Assembly: GCA_000611775.1 (NCBI GenBank)
Contig: KK106983.1
Span: forward strand, 1,512,654 to 1,576,653
From: Umbilicaria muhlenbergii
Lineage: Eukaryota > Ascomycota > Lecanoromycetes > Umbilicariales > Umbilicariaceae
Reading direction: 5' to 3'
DNA length: 64,000 bases
Position 1 is the stretch's first letter, and every line of letters begins with the position of its first letter. The notes under the pieces were generated by a model that ran no database searches, was not told the origin of the DNA, and worked only from the letters and a program-made list of their open reading frames with translations. A program made the position numbers and the translations under genes. Shown here one piece after another: positions 32,538 through 44,581 of this stretch.

Positions 32538-33634
32538 TCACAACTTTGAACGTCTCATTTTCAAGCTGTCAAGTCGATCACCTTCGTCGTCATGTTCGTC
32601 GACCCTCAGGTTGGGAAGGTGAACGGGCATGATTCTTCGAGGACAGGCGCCTTCCACTAGGGCATACCTCGAGAAATCAGCGACGCCGTAATACTTACGG
32701 AGGAAGTCCTCATCAATTTCCAGAAGCCCATTGACCGTTGAAGTGGGGGCCTCGAGCATCGACAGGATTGCATCAGCAAATATAGTCTAGAAGCTAGTTA
32801 GCTGGTGGTAGGTCTGCAAGAGCGGTGATACTTACAGGCTTCCGAAGGTCACTGATCCCTGAGCCATTTCCAGCAACAACCTTCCCAGTGGCAGCTGACT
32901 CAATCGCCTGAGCACTTTAATATCGTCACAGGCATTACATGGGCTTGTGTGTGCTCACCGTTGCGGGCCATATGCTGGTGATAGACATTCCGTGTCGTTG
33001 TTCGCGCTCGAAATCCATAGCAAGACCTTTTGTGAGAACACTCATAGCAACCTTGCCCATTGCATATGCTGTCTTCCCTCTGAAGAAGCGGGAGTAGATT
33101 GGAGGCGAGACAACAATAATGCGCCCATTCCAGCCGTTGGCCTTGAAGTGTGGCAACACGGCTTGTATCGTACCATAAAGACCTTCGGGATTAACCTGTT
33201 GCATCAACTGGAACCTCCTCATAGGCGTATCCTCGACCGAAGCCCACCAAATGGCTCCACTGTTGTAAACCAGGGCATCCAGGTGACCGTAGGTTTCGAT
33301 TGTCCTGTTGACCATGTCTTCTATGCTAGTGACATCCCTAGTATTGACTGCAATAGCTGTCGCATCTCCCCCGGCTTCACGAATCTCTCTCTCAACAGTA
33401 TTGATCGTTGACTGTTGAGAGTTGGGGTCTGGTGGGAAAGGCGTCACGCCGGTTGCGTCGGAGGTACTCTTCGCCGCGATAACGACTGTTCATGCCTTCA
33501 GTATGCCATCTCAACCCAATAATTGGGTTGAAGTCCCTGCCTGCATAGCCCTTCTCCGCGAGACTAATAGCTATCTGTCGTCCTATCCCTCTTGACGCTC
33601 CGACTACCAAGGCAACTTGCTTTTCGCTAGACAT
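32538..33634 (-). CDS. peroxisomal short-chain dehydrogenase/reductase (PTS1)
   Basis: This NAD(P)-dependent oxidoreductase is of the classical SDR family, closest in layout to HSDL2-like enzymes. The substrate is unknown. Minus-strand exons 33634-33541, 33485-32959, 32907-32836 and 32786-32538 give 313 residues. It shows the TGxxxGIG-type loop (GASRGIG, 12-18), the NSG stretch (YNSGA), a catalytic Ser in VVSPPIYS, and Tyr/Lys in TAYAMGK. The first intron (33540-33486) starts with GC rather than GT; only this join yields the standard AVVIAAKS strand. The protein ends Ser-Lys-Leu, a perfect type 1 peroxisomal signal. It is divergent from another SDR gene. Confidence 0.88.
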
Positions 33635-34212
33635 TTTGAAGGCGTCAATTGATGGAACCTCGCATGATAGTAGAGCAAGAAAGGAAGCTGCATGTTAGAT
33701 GTGTAGCTGCCAATTCTTATGGGATGCATCGTGCCATACGGCCGTACAACGTTGGCTTACTCACAGCTCGTCAACCACAGGGTCATCGGGCAAGACGGGG
33801 TCGTGTGTAGCCGAGGCTCACCCCGTATGGGTGCCTCTATCTGCTAAGACCAATCACCACTCTGATGCGGATTATGCTACCTTTGACAACGGCACAAAAC
33901 TCATCAGTAATCGCGTCGGGTCTTGGAATGATGGCGTGGTGATGAAAGGCGAACGGCTTGATCTTGCAATGCCTGATCCAAGCAGTACGAGCTCCGTCCT
34001 ACGCGCGACGTGGGTTGATTCAGTCACGGCCCAGTGAACTAGGGCGTGGATAATCATACCCTACGTCATGGCTAACATTCACGAGCACTATCCCGCGTTC
34101 TGCGGACTTTTTAAATGATTACGAAGACTGCTTCTACACGCCTCAAACCAGCAGAGCCGCTATAAGGTCGGTGAAAAGGTCTCCATATTCGCATACTCAA
34201 CCTGCCAGAACA
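33635..34212. promoter_or_regulatory. shared 5' region of two divergent SDR genes
   Basis: The 578 bp between the two start codons must hold both promoters. I see no named site. A plus-strand frame at 33699-34037 overlaps it but has no domain. Confidence 0.45.
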
Positions 34213-35030
34213 ATGCCTCCATCGGGTCTCGCGATCATCATAGGAGCAGGTCCCAACACGGTATACAGCTTTCCTTCGTAATACCTTGTCATGGCTGACT
34301 CCCCTCTCGTCAGGGCACCGGCATTGCACGCATTCTCTCCCACCCGTCTCATGGCAACCTGGCCGTCGCACTGCTTGCCCGCAACCCCGACACGCTCTCC
34401 TCCACCCACTCCAACCTGAAATCCACCTCCCCCGGTTCCACCGTCGAAACCTTCCCTACAGACACCTCCCCAGATTCGCTGACCAAAATCTTCTCCGCCA
34501 TCCGCTCGCACCCGTCATTCAAGGGCCTTAAACTCTCGGTCGCAGTCTACAGTGTCAAGCACTCGTCCAAAAAGCCCTTTATGGAAGAAACCCACAAAGA
34601 CTTCACAGACAGTTTGGAAACATATGTCGGCGGTGCTATGGCCTTTGCCCAAGAATCTCTCAAACTCTTCTTCGAACACCACGGCGAGGATGATCTCAAC
34701 GCCACTAATGGTACCAAGAAGGGTACTTTGATCTTTACTGGGACGCTGGGAGCCTTGAGGGCGAACTCGGAGTACGGCGCCTACGGAGCTGGCCGTGCAG
34801 GCGTGCGACAACTGGCGCAGAGTCTGGCGCGGGAATTCAGCCCGAAAGGTGTGCACGTAGTTCACACAATTGCCAACGGCGCAATCAGCGACGAAGAGGG
34901 AGAGGCGCAGAAGGTAGGCAAGAAAATGAGCGCGGAGGCCGTCGGTAGGACCTATCTCTGGTTGGCACAGCAAGGCCCGGACTTGTGGACACATGAGCTA
35001 GACATGAGACCCGCGCAGGAAAAGTTTTAG
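34213..35030 (+). CDS. short-chain dehydrogenase/reductase with Arg in place of catalytic Lys
   Basis: Exons are 34213-34260 and 34314-35030, giving 254 residues. The Rossmann dinucleotide loop is GAGPNTGTG (residues 11-19), formed across the splice. The later part follows the SDR pattern (GTLGALRANSEYGAYGAGRAG, then LAREFSPKGVHV). The active-site YxxxK reads YGAGR, so the lysine that helps proton transfer is arginine, while the Ser position is also replaced (Thr/Gly context). It may bind cofactor but have weak or altered catalysis. It is a different subfamily from its divergent neighbour and has no peroxisomal tail. Confidence 0.8.
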
Positions 35031-35269
35031 GTGGGTTGGTGAGCTGTGGATTATCGAGAAAGCTCAAAAGTGACTTCACTGCGACTCGAGAGTGCATTGA
35101 GCCCGTAGGAAGTGAAGTTCGGAGATTCTCTATTAGACATTTGGAGTATCTATGTACTATATAGTGAGATTGTTGTAAGGAATAACGCCAATGTTCCTGG
35201 TATCTTCGAGCACATGTTCAAAAGACCGCCACAACCGCTGAAGAAATTCAATCAAATGACCCTCACTAC

Positions 35270-37664
35270 TCAACCACTGAGATACCTCTCAATCTCTGGG
35301 TTATTCCTCCCCACCATAAAACTGTCCATGCTATATTTCTTCGTCATCCGCAGCGGAGTCGGCTTCTCCACTTCATCATCTCCATAACAGCTACTGGCGC
35401 TTCCGCCGCCATATAAGCTGTAATGATCCATGGCTGGCCATTCATCGTCGCTCGACGTAGCACTCCATCCGCTACTCTCGCGACTGCCGCGGTTACTACC
35501 ACTGCTCGATGTCGGGGACGAAGGATCTTCATTCTCGACCTCGGAGTCAGAGGTAGCAAGGCCGTTATCGTAGCCCTGGATAAGGATCTCGCATAGACCT
35601 GTTTTGACCGGTTGCGGGGAATGTACAGAGATATGACCGAATGAGAGACTTCGAGAGTCGCGCCTTGAAGGTGTCTGTGGCTGAGATTGAGGTGAGAAGT
35701 ACTCGGCTGTAACTGGCTTGATTTCAAGAAAGGCATCGAGGGCGGTTGGAGTCATCTCTGGTTCAGCAACGACCTCAAGACCAGGCTGCTTGAGAGTTTC
35801 GATACTTGGTTTCTTGCTGAACCCGGGAGTGGCGGCTGCGGTGCGGATCTTCCACGGTGGAGTGCCGGCTGTCTGGCAGCAGAGTGGGTAATTGATGCCC
35901 TCAATATCGCGAACCTCCTTGGGCGCACGGGTTACTGAGATGAGGGTCTGTAAGATCGCGTATATTAGGATCCACCGGACCTTCCTAGCATCTGCAGACG
36001 AGACCTTCTCTTCCTCCTTCATTGTCCACGACTTCTCGAATCGCAGGTACTCACGTACGAGTGGGCTCTCCATGACTGAGATGTCGTCAGAATTGGTTGC
36101 GGCGGACAAAGCGGTTAGGGCTGCAATGCGGCGCTCCGATTTGGCTCGTTTTCCTACACCAAATAGTTTCGAAATTGATTGGACGGGGCCATGGCCATTC
36201 ACGTCTGACAAAGACATCTCGGGAATGAGCGGAAGTGGGTGAGGTAGCGAGCCATACTTGTGCTTTCTGTCGAATACGGTAATGTTTTGGAGCACGCAAA
36301 CTCCACCGTCTGCCCGTCTGTTGTTTTGGATAGACCAACTCGAGCCGGAATCAACCAGATACTCGTATAGATTGCGGAAGTCGAGGTACATGGCGAGGTA
36401 AGTGGGCTTTGACAAGGCAGCGGATTTTTGCTGGCTTTGAGGGGGCCAGTAGCCATACTTTCCAACGTAGTATCCATGCAAGAAAGACCTGAAACGGTCA
36501 AGGTGAGCTTGAGCTTCGTTACCAAGGCCAAGGGTAGACCCGGATAGGGAATCTTCAAGAAACGAGGTTAAGGAGCGGCCGGCGTGTTCGAGACGCAAAT
36601 CCATTTCAAGGTGAGCTCTTGTAATGAGAGCTTTGGAGGTACGAGAGATGGCCTAGACGAAGATCAGCAACGGCCAGTGGAGGTGTAGATGTTGCATACT
36701 TCGAACTCGGCACTCGAGATCAGTCTGTCATTCATCCCCGCGCAGTGCACGAAAGCGTCAATCCACAAATCCCGGAATTCACATTTCTCGGCAAAGCGAA
36801 GGACTGCAAGAGCGTGGTCAGGACATTCGCGGAAGTCCGCATAGCCCTGTCCGTCAATGTAGGCTAATAAATCATCCTGGTTCTCTTCTTCATCAGGCCG
36901 GAAATCGTTCATTCTGTCGAGGAGAGCGATCAAAGCTTCGCCGAGCTGAGTGCCTACGAGAGGTTTTTCAAACATCCAAGCGAAGAAGTTCCGGGTAGTC
37001 ACATGGTAGTTGAAGGCATCCTCTCGACTCAGGTAAGAAGGAGCTGGAATGTAAAGTTCGTATTTCCTGTCAGCTGAGGGATTTGTATAATATCCTCCGT
37101 CAGAGGAGCTGCTGGAGACGCTGTGTGAAGGCGACTCAGGCACAGGGCGAGTGCAGCATTGCTCAAGTAGTGGCCGGCAATTGCTGGACTCGATGTCTGC
37201 TAACGAGAGCCGAAACGATGGGCCTCGCCTTGATTGCCCACGCTCATAGAGATGCACCAGGCAATTACCGCTGGGATACCACAGCTCTGGATCCTGATGA
37301 GGCAATGCATGGTCAGTGTCTAAGGTCTGGCCGAAAGGTTTTGGTGAAAAGATTCAAAACGTACCCTTCTCAGGCAATCCCAGTCGGTCGTAGTTCTCTG
37401 ATTTCCATTCCACCTCTTAACGCCTGCAGGACGGAAGGATTTGCCAATGATACTGACTGCCTCCGAGCTGGTAGAAGGTGGTACATGCAACGAGGAGGGA
37501 AATTTTTGTGTGTACAGATCAAGCTTCGCCTTCCGTGCCCCAGGACCACCGCGAGACGAGCTTCTGCTACCTTGGGTAGTAGACATTGTGCGAGATTGTT
37601 TTCCGATGGTTGAGCGACGTTCCATTTCTGGCGGCGCGGCTCCTTTTAAGGTGGAGTGAGGCAT
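35270..37664 (-). CDS. large fungal protein of unknown function (DUF8004-like)
   Basis: Minus-strand exons 37664-37365, 37293-36700 and 36652-35270 give 758 residues. An alternative ATG lies at 37625. Residues 1-75 are basic and disordered. A globular core spans about 85-560, with conserved-looking blocks such as DPELWYPSGNCLVHLYERGQS, NFFAWMFEKPLVGTQLGEALI and WPPQSQQKSAALSKPTYLAMYLDFRNLYEYLV. The last 200 residues are Ser/Pro/acidic and probably phosphorylated. I recall this layout from a Pezizomycotina-only domain family and suggest DUF8004 with moderate confidence. No enzyme motif, signal peptide or membrane segment is visible. Confidence 0.75.
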
Positions 37665-39710
37665 CACCGTTGGCTGTGTGTTCAAAGCTACCGCAGCAAG
37701 GAGACAAAGCCACTGTCATATGGATAGTATTGTTTTCGACGAAGGAGGTGAAAGTTTGACAACAAGGCTGGCATTCGTGTGTCCTATGTATCTGCACTGG
37801 ATCTACCCCAGCTCTAGCGACCCGCATCTCGAACGTGGGACAGGCGGCCGGTGGGTCAGGCTGGAGGTTATGGCGTTGTGGTGCCTGCCATTGGAGACTT
37901 TTGGCGACCATGGCGATTGAGAAGCTCTAGACACCGTCATGGATGATGAGTACGCACTCGCATGGGCTTCAGCCCGTACTAGCGCCAATGAAGCCTCGTC
38001 TCCAGGTTTGCACGGTCGAGATTTGCGACTTCTGGCTGCTGATTCGTACCAGGCTTGGTAAGGGCGCCTGTAGGGGTCAAGTTGGTGTGGCCCAAAGGAG
38101 AAATCATCGACCCATCGAGATCGACGACAAGGGTCTTAATTGCCCTACTAACGCAGCCCACGACTCCCGGGGTAGAGTCGATCACTTATACTACCTCGTA
38201 CCGTACCAGTACCTCACTACCGTAGCAGATTGCCCAGCACGGCGGCCAGTACGAGTATCCGGAGCTCGGATCCTACTGCTGTGCTCTCCGTGCGCAGACA
38301 CACCTGCGACTCGGAGAGAAAGGAAGTTCACAGTACGTAGTACACGCTAGGTACCCCTGTTGAGCCATAGGTGTTTACTGGTGATGCTTCATCTTGACAC
38401 GGCCGGAAAGCTGGCCAGCCGGCGAGGGATGGTCCACAATTTGGGAGAAAAGGGAAACGCCACCTTAGCGACGTGCGGAGTTGTCGCAGTTCAGTGTCCA
38501 TCGATGATTCCATGACCCCGCTTGTCGATGATGGAAAAGCTGCAACATGTCGTCGCCTCGCAGGCGGCGACACGGTGACACTACGCAGCGTCCAATTATC
38601 ACGCGTCGCATGCCATGGGCGTAAATATTGGCTCCAGGGAGATGGTGTTGCTCCACCACTCCAGTGGCAATCCACCTCTCCCACCAGCCGCCGAAAGTCT
38701 CCGCCGATAGCTCAGCTCGGCTTTGGATAAGAAACGCCATGTCCTTAGCGACATGGAAATTTGGAAGTCAGTCACCGATTAAGGCTTGTGGCTTCTACCA
38801 CTAGTCCCTTGACTCCTTGACTCCTTGACTCCCTTCGTCCACGGTCCAGCCTTGGTGAGTTCCAGGCGTGTAATAGTCATAATCAGATGCTGACGATCGC
38901 ACACACCGATGCAAGGACTTAGTGCTCTGATAAAGAGACTGATGACTTAGAAGAGAGCCTGGCCCTCGTGCACGAGCGCATCGTTCGAGCCTGCCCGCCA
39001 CGCATTGACATTGTTCGACAAAAAGCCTCAAGCCTCAATTGATGCTATCTTTTATTTCGATTGTTTCTTTCCGCTTCTAAGTCGCCGCGCTTGGAATTTT
39101 CTAGACAAGGCCTTTGTCGTTGTTGATGTCGGCGATTCGGCGATGTTTCATCCAACTGACGTTCTGGAAGGAAGCGCTAGAACCGGCGGCCGACTGAACT
39201 CCACGACTGTACAACTCCACGACTCCACGAGCAGCATTTCCGCTGCGCTGAGCTGAACCATTGATATTTTATAAAATGAACTCCTTGCATCATTGCGTCT
39301 GTTGTTCCATGATGCCAGTCTCTTCCTGCAGATCCATGTGCTGGTCTTGTCTGACGCATTGAGGCTCACGGACGAGGGACGAGCAAGGAGGGTACCTACT
39401 GACAACAGTGCGTTTTTAGCCCCAGGCCCTTCTCGACGATCATGATCAACCGGGGTTTCTATAATCTGGTCGGCATATTGGAGAGGCTCTATGACAACAG
39501 TTGCCTTGCAATTTATACGACATATTACAGGTCGCTCTCTTCTTTCATGGCTATCCCTCGCGCATTCCTCCCTTCGTTCTTCTTTAACATACACATTCCT
39601 GTGTTGTGCAGGGGCTATGACATTCTCTTTCCTATTTTCTTGAGATGTATCATATTCTGTAGTTATATCACAGATTATCCATGCTGTAGCTCCTTTAGTA
39701 TCTCGATGTG
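37665..39710. other. 2-kb intergenic region
   Basis: This is upstream of both flanking genes, so it holds two promoters. Many short frames occur on both strands without domains. A 9-bp tandem (ccttgactc) lies at 38806-38833 and small ctccacgact repeats near 39198-39235. I see no RNA gene. Confidence 0.45.
38806..38833. repeat. 9-bp tandem repeat
   Basis: The unit ccttgactc occurs three times in a row. Confidence 0.7.
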
Positions 39711-41475
39711 ATGGCTCATAATAGTATTCTACCATGGATGGTACAGAGTAATGGACATATTAATCGGGCACCCAGGCCTTTACTCCGTCTGCTGGGATCG
39801 TTTTCTGTCGCACTTCTTTTCTTCTTCACAGTCAGATACATTGCCAACCCTTTGGGTGACGAAGTGACTCGTTCATCTGTGTCTACAGCTGAGGAGTTCG
39901 GCTCTCAATCTTCACAGCCTTCTTCAATCGAGTTCTTGAGCACCGGGTCCATCCCCTTGGAGCACCGGATCGATCCATATCGGCGAGGCAATGGCCATCA
40001 TGGTATTGGAGCAGAATCCACTATTGGAAAGGTGACTGTCTTGTTCCATGGTAGGGACCCGACTTTCATACGAGCAATACAGACACACGAGGCCCACAAT
40101 TGGCGGTTTGGGTACCCGTTGCTCGTCCTTCGTCATGGACTTCTAGATGGTGTTTGGACTAAGCCTGCAACGATCTTGTCGGCTCTGCTGGAAGAGCTAC
40201 GTAAACCAGAAGGCGACCGACTCAAGTGGCTAATGTGAGCCTATCTAACCAACAGCAATGTGGGCCGAGCCATCAGCTAACGTACTTTCCAGGTGGTTTG
40301 ACGCCGACAGCGTTATCATGAACCCAAATGTCCCTCTCGAAATTTTCCTTCCCCCGGCAGCATTTCCCCACATACATCTTCTTGTCACCGCAGATCCGCA
40401 CGGGCTCAACAACGGTGTCTTCTTTATTAAAGTGCATTCGTGGTCTGTTGAGCTCATCTCTGCTGTTGTCGCCTTTCCATATTACCGCCCTGAAACTGAA
40501 CTCCAATATCGCGATCAGAGCGCCCTCGTCGGAGTGTTGAAAGAGAAACATTTCAAAAACAATGTATTGTACCTCCCTCAACGGTGGTTCAATGCCTATC
40601 AACAAGCGCTTGACCCTAATGAGTCTATTCTCCCCTTCCAGCTCCAGAGAGGGGACCTTCTCGTCCATTTTCCCGGCGTACCCGATCGAAGTGACCGAAT
40701 GAGATTTTACCTCGAAAAGGCAGAGCGGCATCTTCCCGAGTGGGAGCTCGATCTCGTACGTACGACTTATCCAACAGACGTCGAGGAGTTCTGGGCAAAG
40801 CAGCAAGTGGCGCTGGAGGCTCAGAGATCTGAACTTCGTAAGGCAGTCGAAGAAGCAGAAAATACGATGAGAACCACGGGAACGTATTTGCGGTCATTCC
40901 ATGGCGAGCTGGGCAAACAAGAAGCGGAGCGGATTGAGGTGCAATTGCAGACCATGAAACAGGTGCTCTCTGAGCACTCGGATGATCTCGATGCCGTACA
41001 ATCCACCCAGGAGCAGTTACACAAGGTATGATCTCATTGATCCATATATTACTATAATACGTAATTTGAGTTTCAGCTCTCTCTCCCACTCCGAAATGTT
41101 GCCACCCAAGCTCAGAAATCCCTGATCAAAGACGCCCACGCGATTATCTACTCTGCCGAGAAACAAATCCTCGCTGTTGATGAAAGTGACACCCGCTACT
41201 TCACGAATGTGCAACGTGTGCAGTCTAGACTCGAAGCGCTTAGGGAACTGGTCGTGGCAGAGCCGGAACAGAGCCAAAAAATCAGCAGCGCTATGGAGGA
41301 GGTGCGCACGGTGAGTAAGCCTACGGGAGTTTGGAGAGACAGCTTGGGATGGAGACTACTGTTTCTGTTGAATCTATGCATGCTGACCATGGTGGTGCGG
41401 GCCCAGGCGAGTCAAGAATTTGAGAACAAGCTGAAGAGCAACGAGTTGAGGGAAGGAGAGGTGTCCGCACGCTAA
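39711..41475 (+). CDS. GT34 family glycosyltransferase (GMA12/MNN10 type)
   Basis: This is a Golgi alpha-galactosyl/mannosyl-transferase-type enzyme acting on N- or O-glycans. Exons are 39711-40234, 40293-41025 and 41077-41475, giving 551 residues. It is a type II membrane protein with a signal anchor at about 27-45. The family motif LMWFDADSVIMN with the metal-binding DAD (178-180) is built exactly by the first splice. LNNGVFFIKVHSWSVELI and GDLLVHFPGVPDR follow. After about residue 365 come coiled coils not needed for catalysis. Inside exon 3, 41311-41406 (96 nt) has GTGAGT and CAG ends yet is open in frame and encodes a hydrophobic run, so a 519-residue spliced form is possible. Confidence 0.87.
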
Positions 41476-42671
41476 GGGAAACCACGAAGCGCCTGACGAT
41501 ATGGAAGATGCCAAGTGCCGGAGGATAAGATGACCAGGAAGAGAGCATGAGGAGTGACAAGTATTGACAAGTAATGACACTATTTGTTTCACAAGGGACG
41601 CCACCGAACCCCTTCCCATCTCTTTTGTCTCTAACGGGACGTCAACCCCGCCTAAGCACTCCAACCCAACCTCATGCCCTAAAACCTACATGACCACAAC
41701 CCTATTCACCGCATCCTCGAAAAGGTCATCATCAACCCCCTTGACACAGCCGCGAGCGTAATTGTGCCCAAGATTCCTTTTGCAAAAATGGACTGTCCCG
41801 AAACAGTACAGCCTTCAGCTCGATTCCGTAACCCCGGCCGGCTCAATCACGTTTTGTATCTTACCTCAAAACACTGATTACAACCTTGACTTGAGAGGAC
41901 AACTATTGTAGTTAAAACTCAGTCTCAAAATAGACCACGTATAGCACAGAGGACTAACTGGCGAAGACTACAAGTATCAGTCGTCTGGTACGACCGTAGG
42001 ACCAATCCGCAACCCCATACAGCAGACTGGCGACGGAGCGATCCCCCGGCGGCACTTTCACATGGGATTTATTAAGCCTCGTGGCGCACACGTGGAACAC
42101 CAACAATCACCAAAACGGGGTCGCTGGTGGCGTTGTATAAATATATACACGCAGGGGATTTTTCTCGGTTCGGGGATTTTATGATGTGTGAGGGGGGACA
42201 TGGGATGAGGCAAGCGAAGGGGGGGAGGTCAGGATGGAAAGATTGGGTAGGCGGGGGAAAGGCTTGGATCGGTTGCTGACAAGGGCTTGTAGGAATTGCT
42301 GTTGCAGCATGTGATCGCAGTGTTTGGGTTGATTGCGGCTACGATTACAGAGATGTTGATCGATGGACTGTTACACCAATTTGCCACGACGGCTTCATTC
42401 TCCGTGCTACGGATATCCATGTTCTGCCCGGGCACCTGATGGGTACGCTCACTCAAAGCTAAGCGGCATTTTGGATGTTGTCCCTGACGGAACACACTGT
42501 TCTGAGTACGGAGCGATTCCTGATTGCAGCCTCGGGTCTGCTTTCGGACGCTCGTGTTGCAGATAGCTTTCTGTGACTGCAGTCAGTAAATGCACTGGTT
42601 CAGGCATAAGAGGGTTCTACCATGCTCATGACGCTTCGTTCCCTGGACATCACTCGTAGCAGCGTGATTCA
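41476..42671. other. intergenic, converging 3' ends
   Basis: The GT34 gene and CSN1 converge here. The stretch holds no recognisable gene or repeat and is probably 3' UTR plus spacer. Confidence 0.5.
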
Positions 42672-44303
42672 TCAAATTCTCATCCCGGATCGTAAGCCAC
42701 CCTTTCCTTGTGGCCCAGAAGCACCCATGAAGACGTCCCCCATATTCCCATAGCCCTGTCCCATACCACTTCCCATGCCTGGCCCCTTCGGCGCCTTGAC
42801 ATCTAGTCCTGCATTCAGAATTTCCATTCTCATGATCCGGAGATGCGCTGTCCTCTCATACTCTTTCGCCGTCTCCAACGCTCCCTCAAGGACTTTGCCC
42901 CTTACGTCCGTCCGCTTCGCTAGTAATACCCTCTCCTGCAGATCGATCCTCGCCTCAAGAGTACCCCTATGTATCATATCAACCAGCTCTTCTTCGATAT
43001 TTTCCTCACTTGTAGCAAACGCAGATGCCATCGCCTTGAGCGTCACCGACGAGAACGGAATGAAGTATTGTACGATTGATTTACTGCGGACTTGAAAGTA
43101 AAGGTCAGGAACGTGGCGTTGCAAGTGAAGATCGAGAAGGTAATCTGTCTTGTAGGATTCCAGAATGGAGAGGCAGGAGGAGTATTTTGATGAAACGAAG
43201 AAAGATATGGCGCGCCGAATGTGTGGCTCTAGCTCGAGGTAGTTGCGGAAGTACGAGTTCTCTAGTACCAGCTTCTGAAGCTCGTTGCGGTTCATCGAGG
43301 CAAGAGCACAGAGACCGCCGTATACCGCAATATCATTGGGAGTGATGATCTCGTTGTAAGCATCTTCGTCGCTGGGATCATCGAGCTTGGCGGTGATCAT
43401 GCGGGGATCGGTGGCTAAGAAGCTAACAGCTGCGTCTCTGTAGAGACCTAACGCGAGTTGAGCCAAGCCTGTTGCAGCGTGGAGCTTTGCTTGGTGCTTT
43501 TCAGTATCGGCGGGTTTCTGGGTCAGGTGGCGGATCTTCTGGACGTTGGATTGAACAGCCAGCCAATTTGCTTGGTCAATCGAGACATGAATTATGCGGA
43601 AGCACATTATGGCTATATGGGAAGGGGTCGTGCAGTAATCGCGCATGCGAGCATAGGATTTCGTAGAAGCTGGGAGGTCACCGATGCTGTGGTAGTGTTG
43701 ACCTAGGTCATCGTAGCCCATCTTTCGTTACCTAACGTTAGCCCAAGTCATGCAGTCTCCTTCGAATGAGATGTGGCAGTGGTTTAATCATACTCTTATG
43801 CTCTCTTTGATCAGGTTGTTCTTGTAGCCCTTGAGCTCCAGCTCCAGCCGGTCGGTTTCTGCCTTCACTTGCTTGTTCATCCTTTCTAGCCACACCAAGT
43901 CCAGTATTGCATCTGGATCGTTGGGGGCAATCTCTCGAAGTGTGGCAACAGCAATTTCATAACGACTGATATCTTTGCCTCGTTTGGCCTCGGCGATGGC
44001 ACCTTTCAGGGCCTCAAGATAGAGATACGACGATGTGGAGCCGATGAGGTAGAGTCGGTCGAAGCGAGTTTTGCCTGTTCTTCCCATTAGGCTCCATTTT
44101 CTAAAGTCCATGTTTGACCCAAGCCAAACGGAACTCACCCTTGTAGTTGGCAATGTACGCATCAAGGTCAAATTTCGGTGGATCTATGATCAAGAGTCAG
44201 CTTTATGCCTTCAAGAAGATCACTACTTGCGAACACCTTTCACGACGGGGCGTCCTTCTTGTCGAGCCTTGACAAAGTATTCTGGCTCGTTGTGTCCCGC
44301 CAT
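42672..44303 (-). CDS. csnA: COP9 signalosome subunit 1
   Basis: This PCI-domain subunit belongs to the COP9 signalosome, which removes Nedd8 from cullins and in filamentous fungi controls development. Minus-strand exons 44303-44237, 44183-44139, 44074-43794 and 43721-42672 give 480 residues. The N-terminal region is helical TPR-like (LDAYIANYKGKTRFDRLYLIG, then MGYDDLGQHYHSIGDL). The PCI domain covers about 270-430, with the winged-helix stretch containing YFIPFSSVTLKAMASAF. The Gly/Met-rich tail (GPGMGSGMGQGYG) is typical of fungal CSN1. The splice before MGYDDLG falls in front of an ATG, which could mislead automatic annotation into a short model. It is head to head with the next gene. Confidence 0.93.
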
Positions 44304-44581
44304 GCTTGTGGTAAGCCCGGTTTAGGCCCAATGTGACGCAGGTGGGGGGTGAGTGGTGAGCTTGAAGATGGGCCTCTCATGGGGGCTGTCTTGGCACGCT
44401 GCGGTAGGGCTGATCAGCGCATTGCATGAGGCGTCCAGAATATTTTACTACGTTTTCAACATATCCATTACGATTGTCTGCCCCAGTCACAATGAGATTG
44501 TCGAGCTTCAGTGGAACATTCTGATCGTTCCAAGAAGATATTAAACCAGTTATCCGCCACTTCTTACTGAAGTGAAGCTTC
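44304..44581. promoter_or_regulatory. bidirectional promoter of CSN1 and a mitochondrial methyltransferase
   Basis: Only 278 bp separate the two start codons. I see no specific factor site. Confidence 0.5.
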
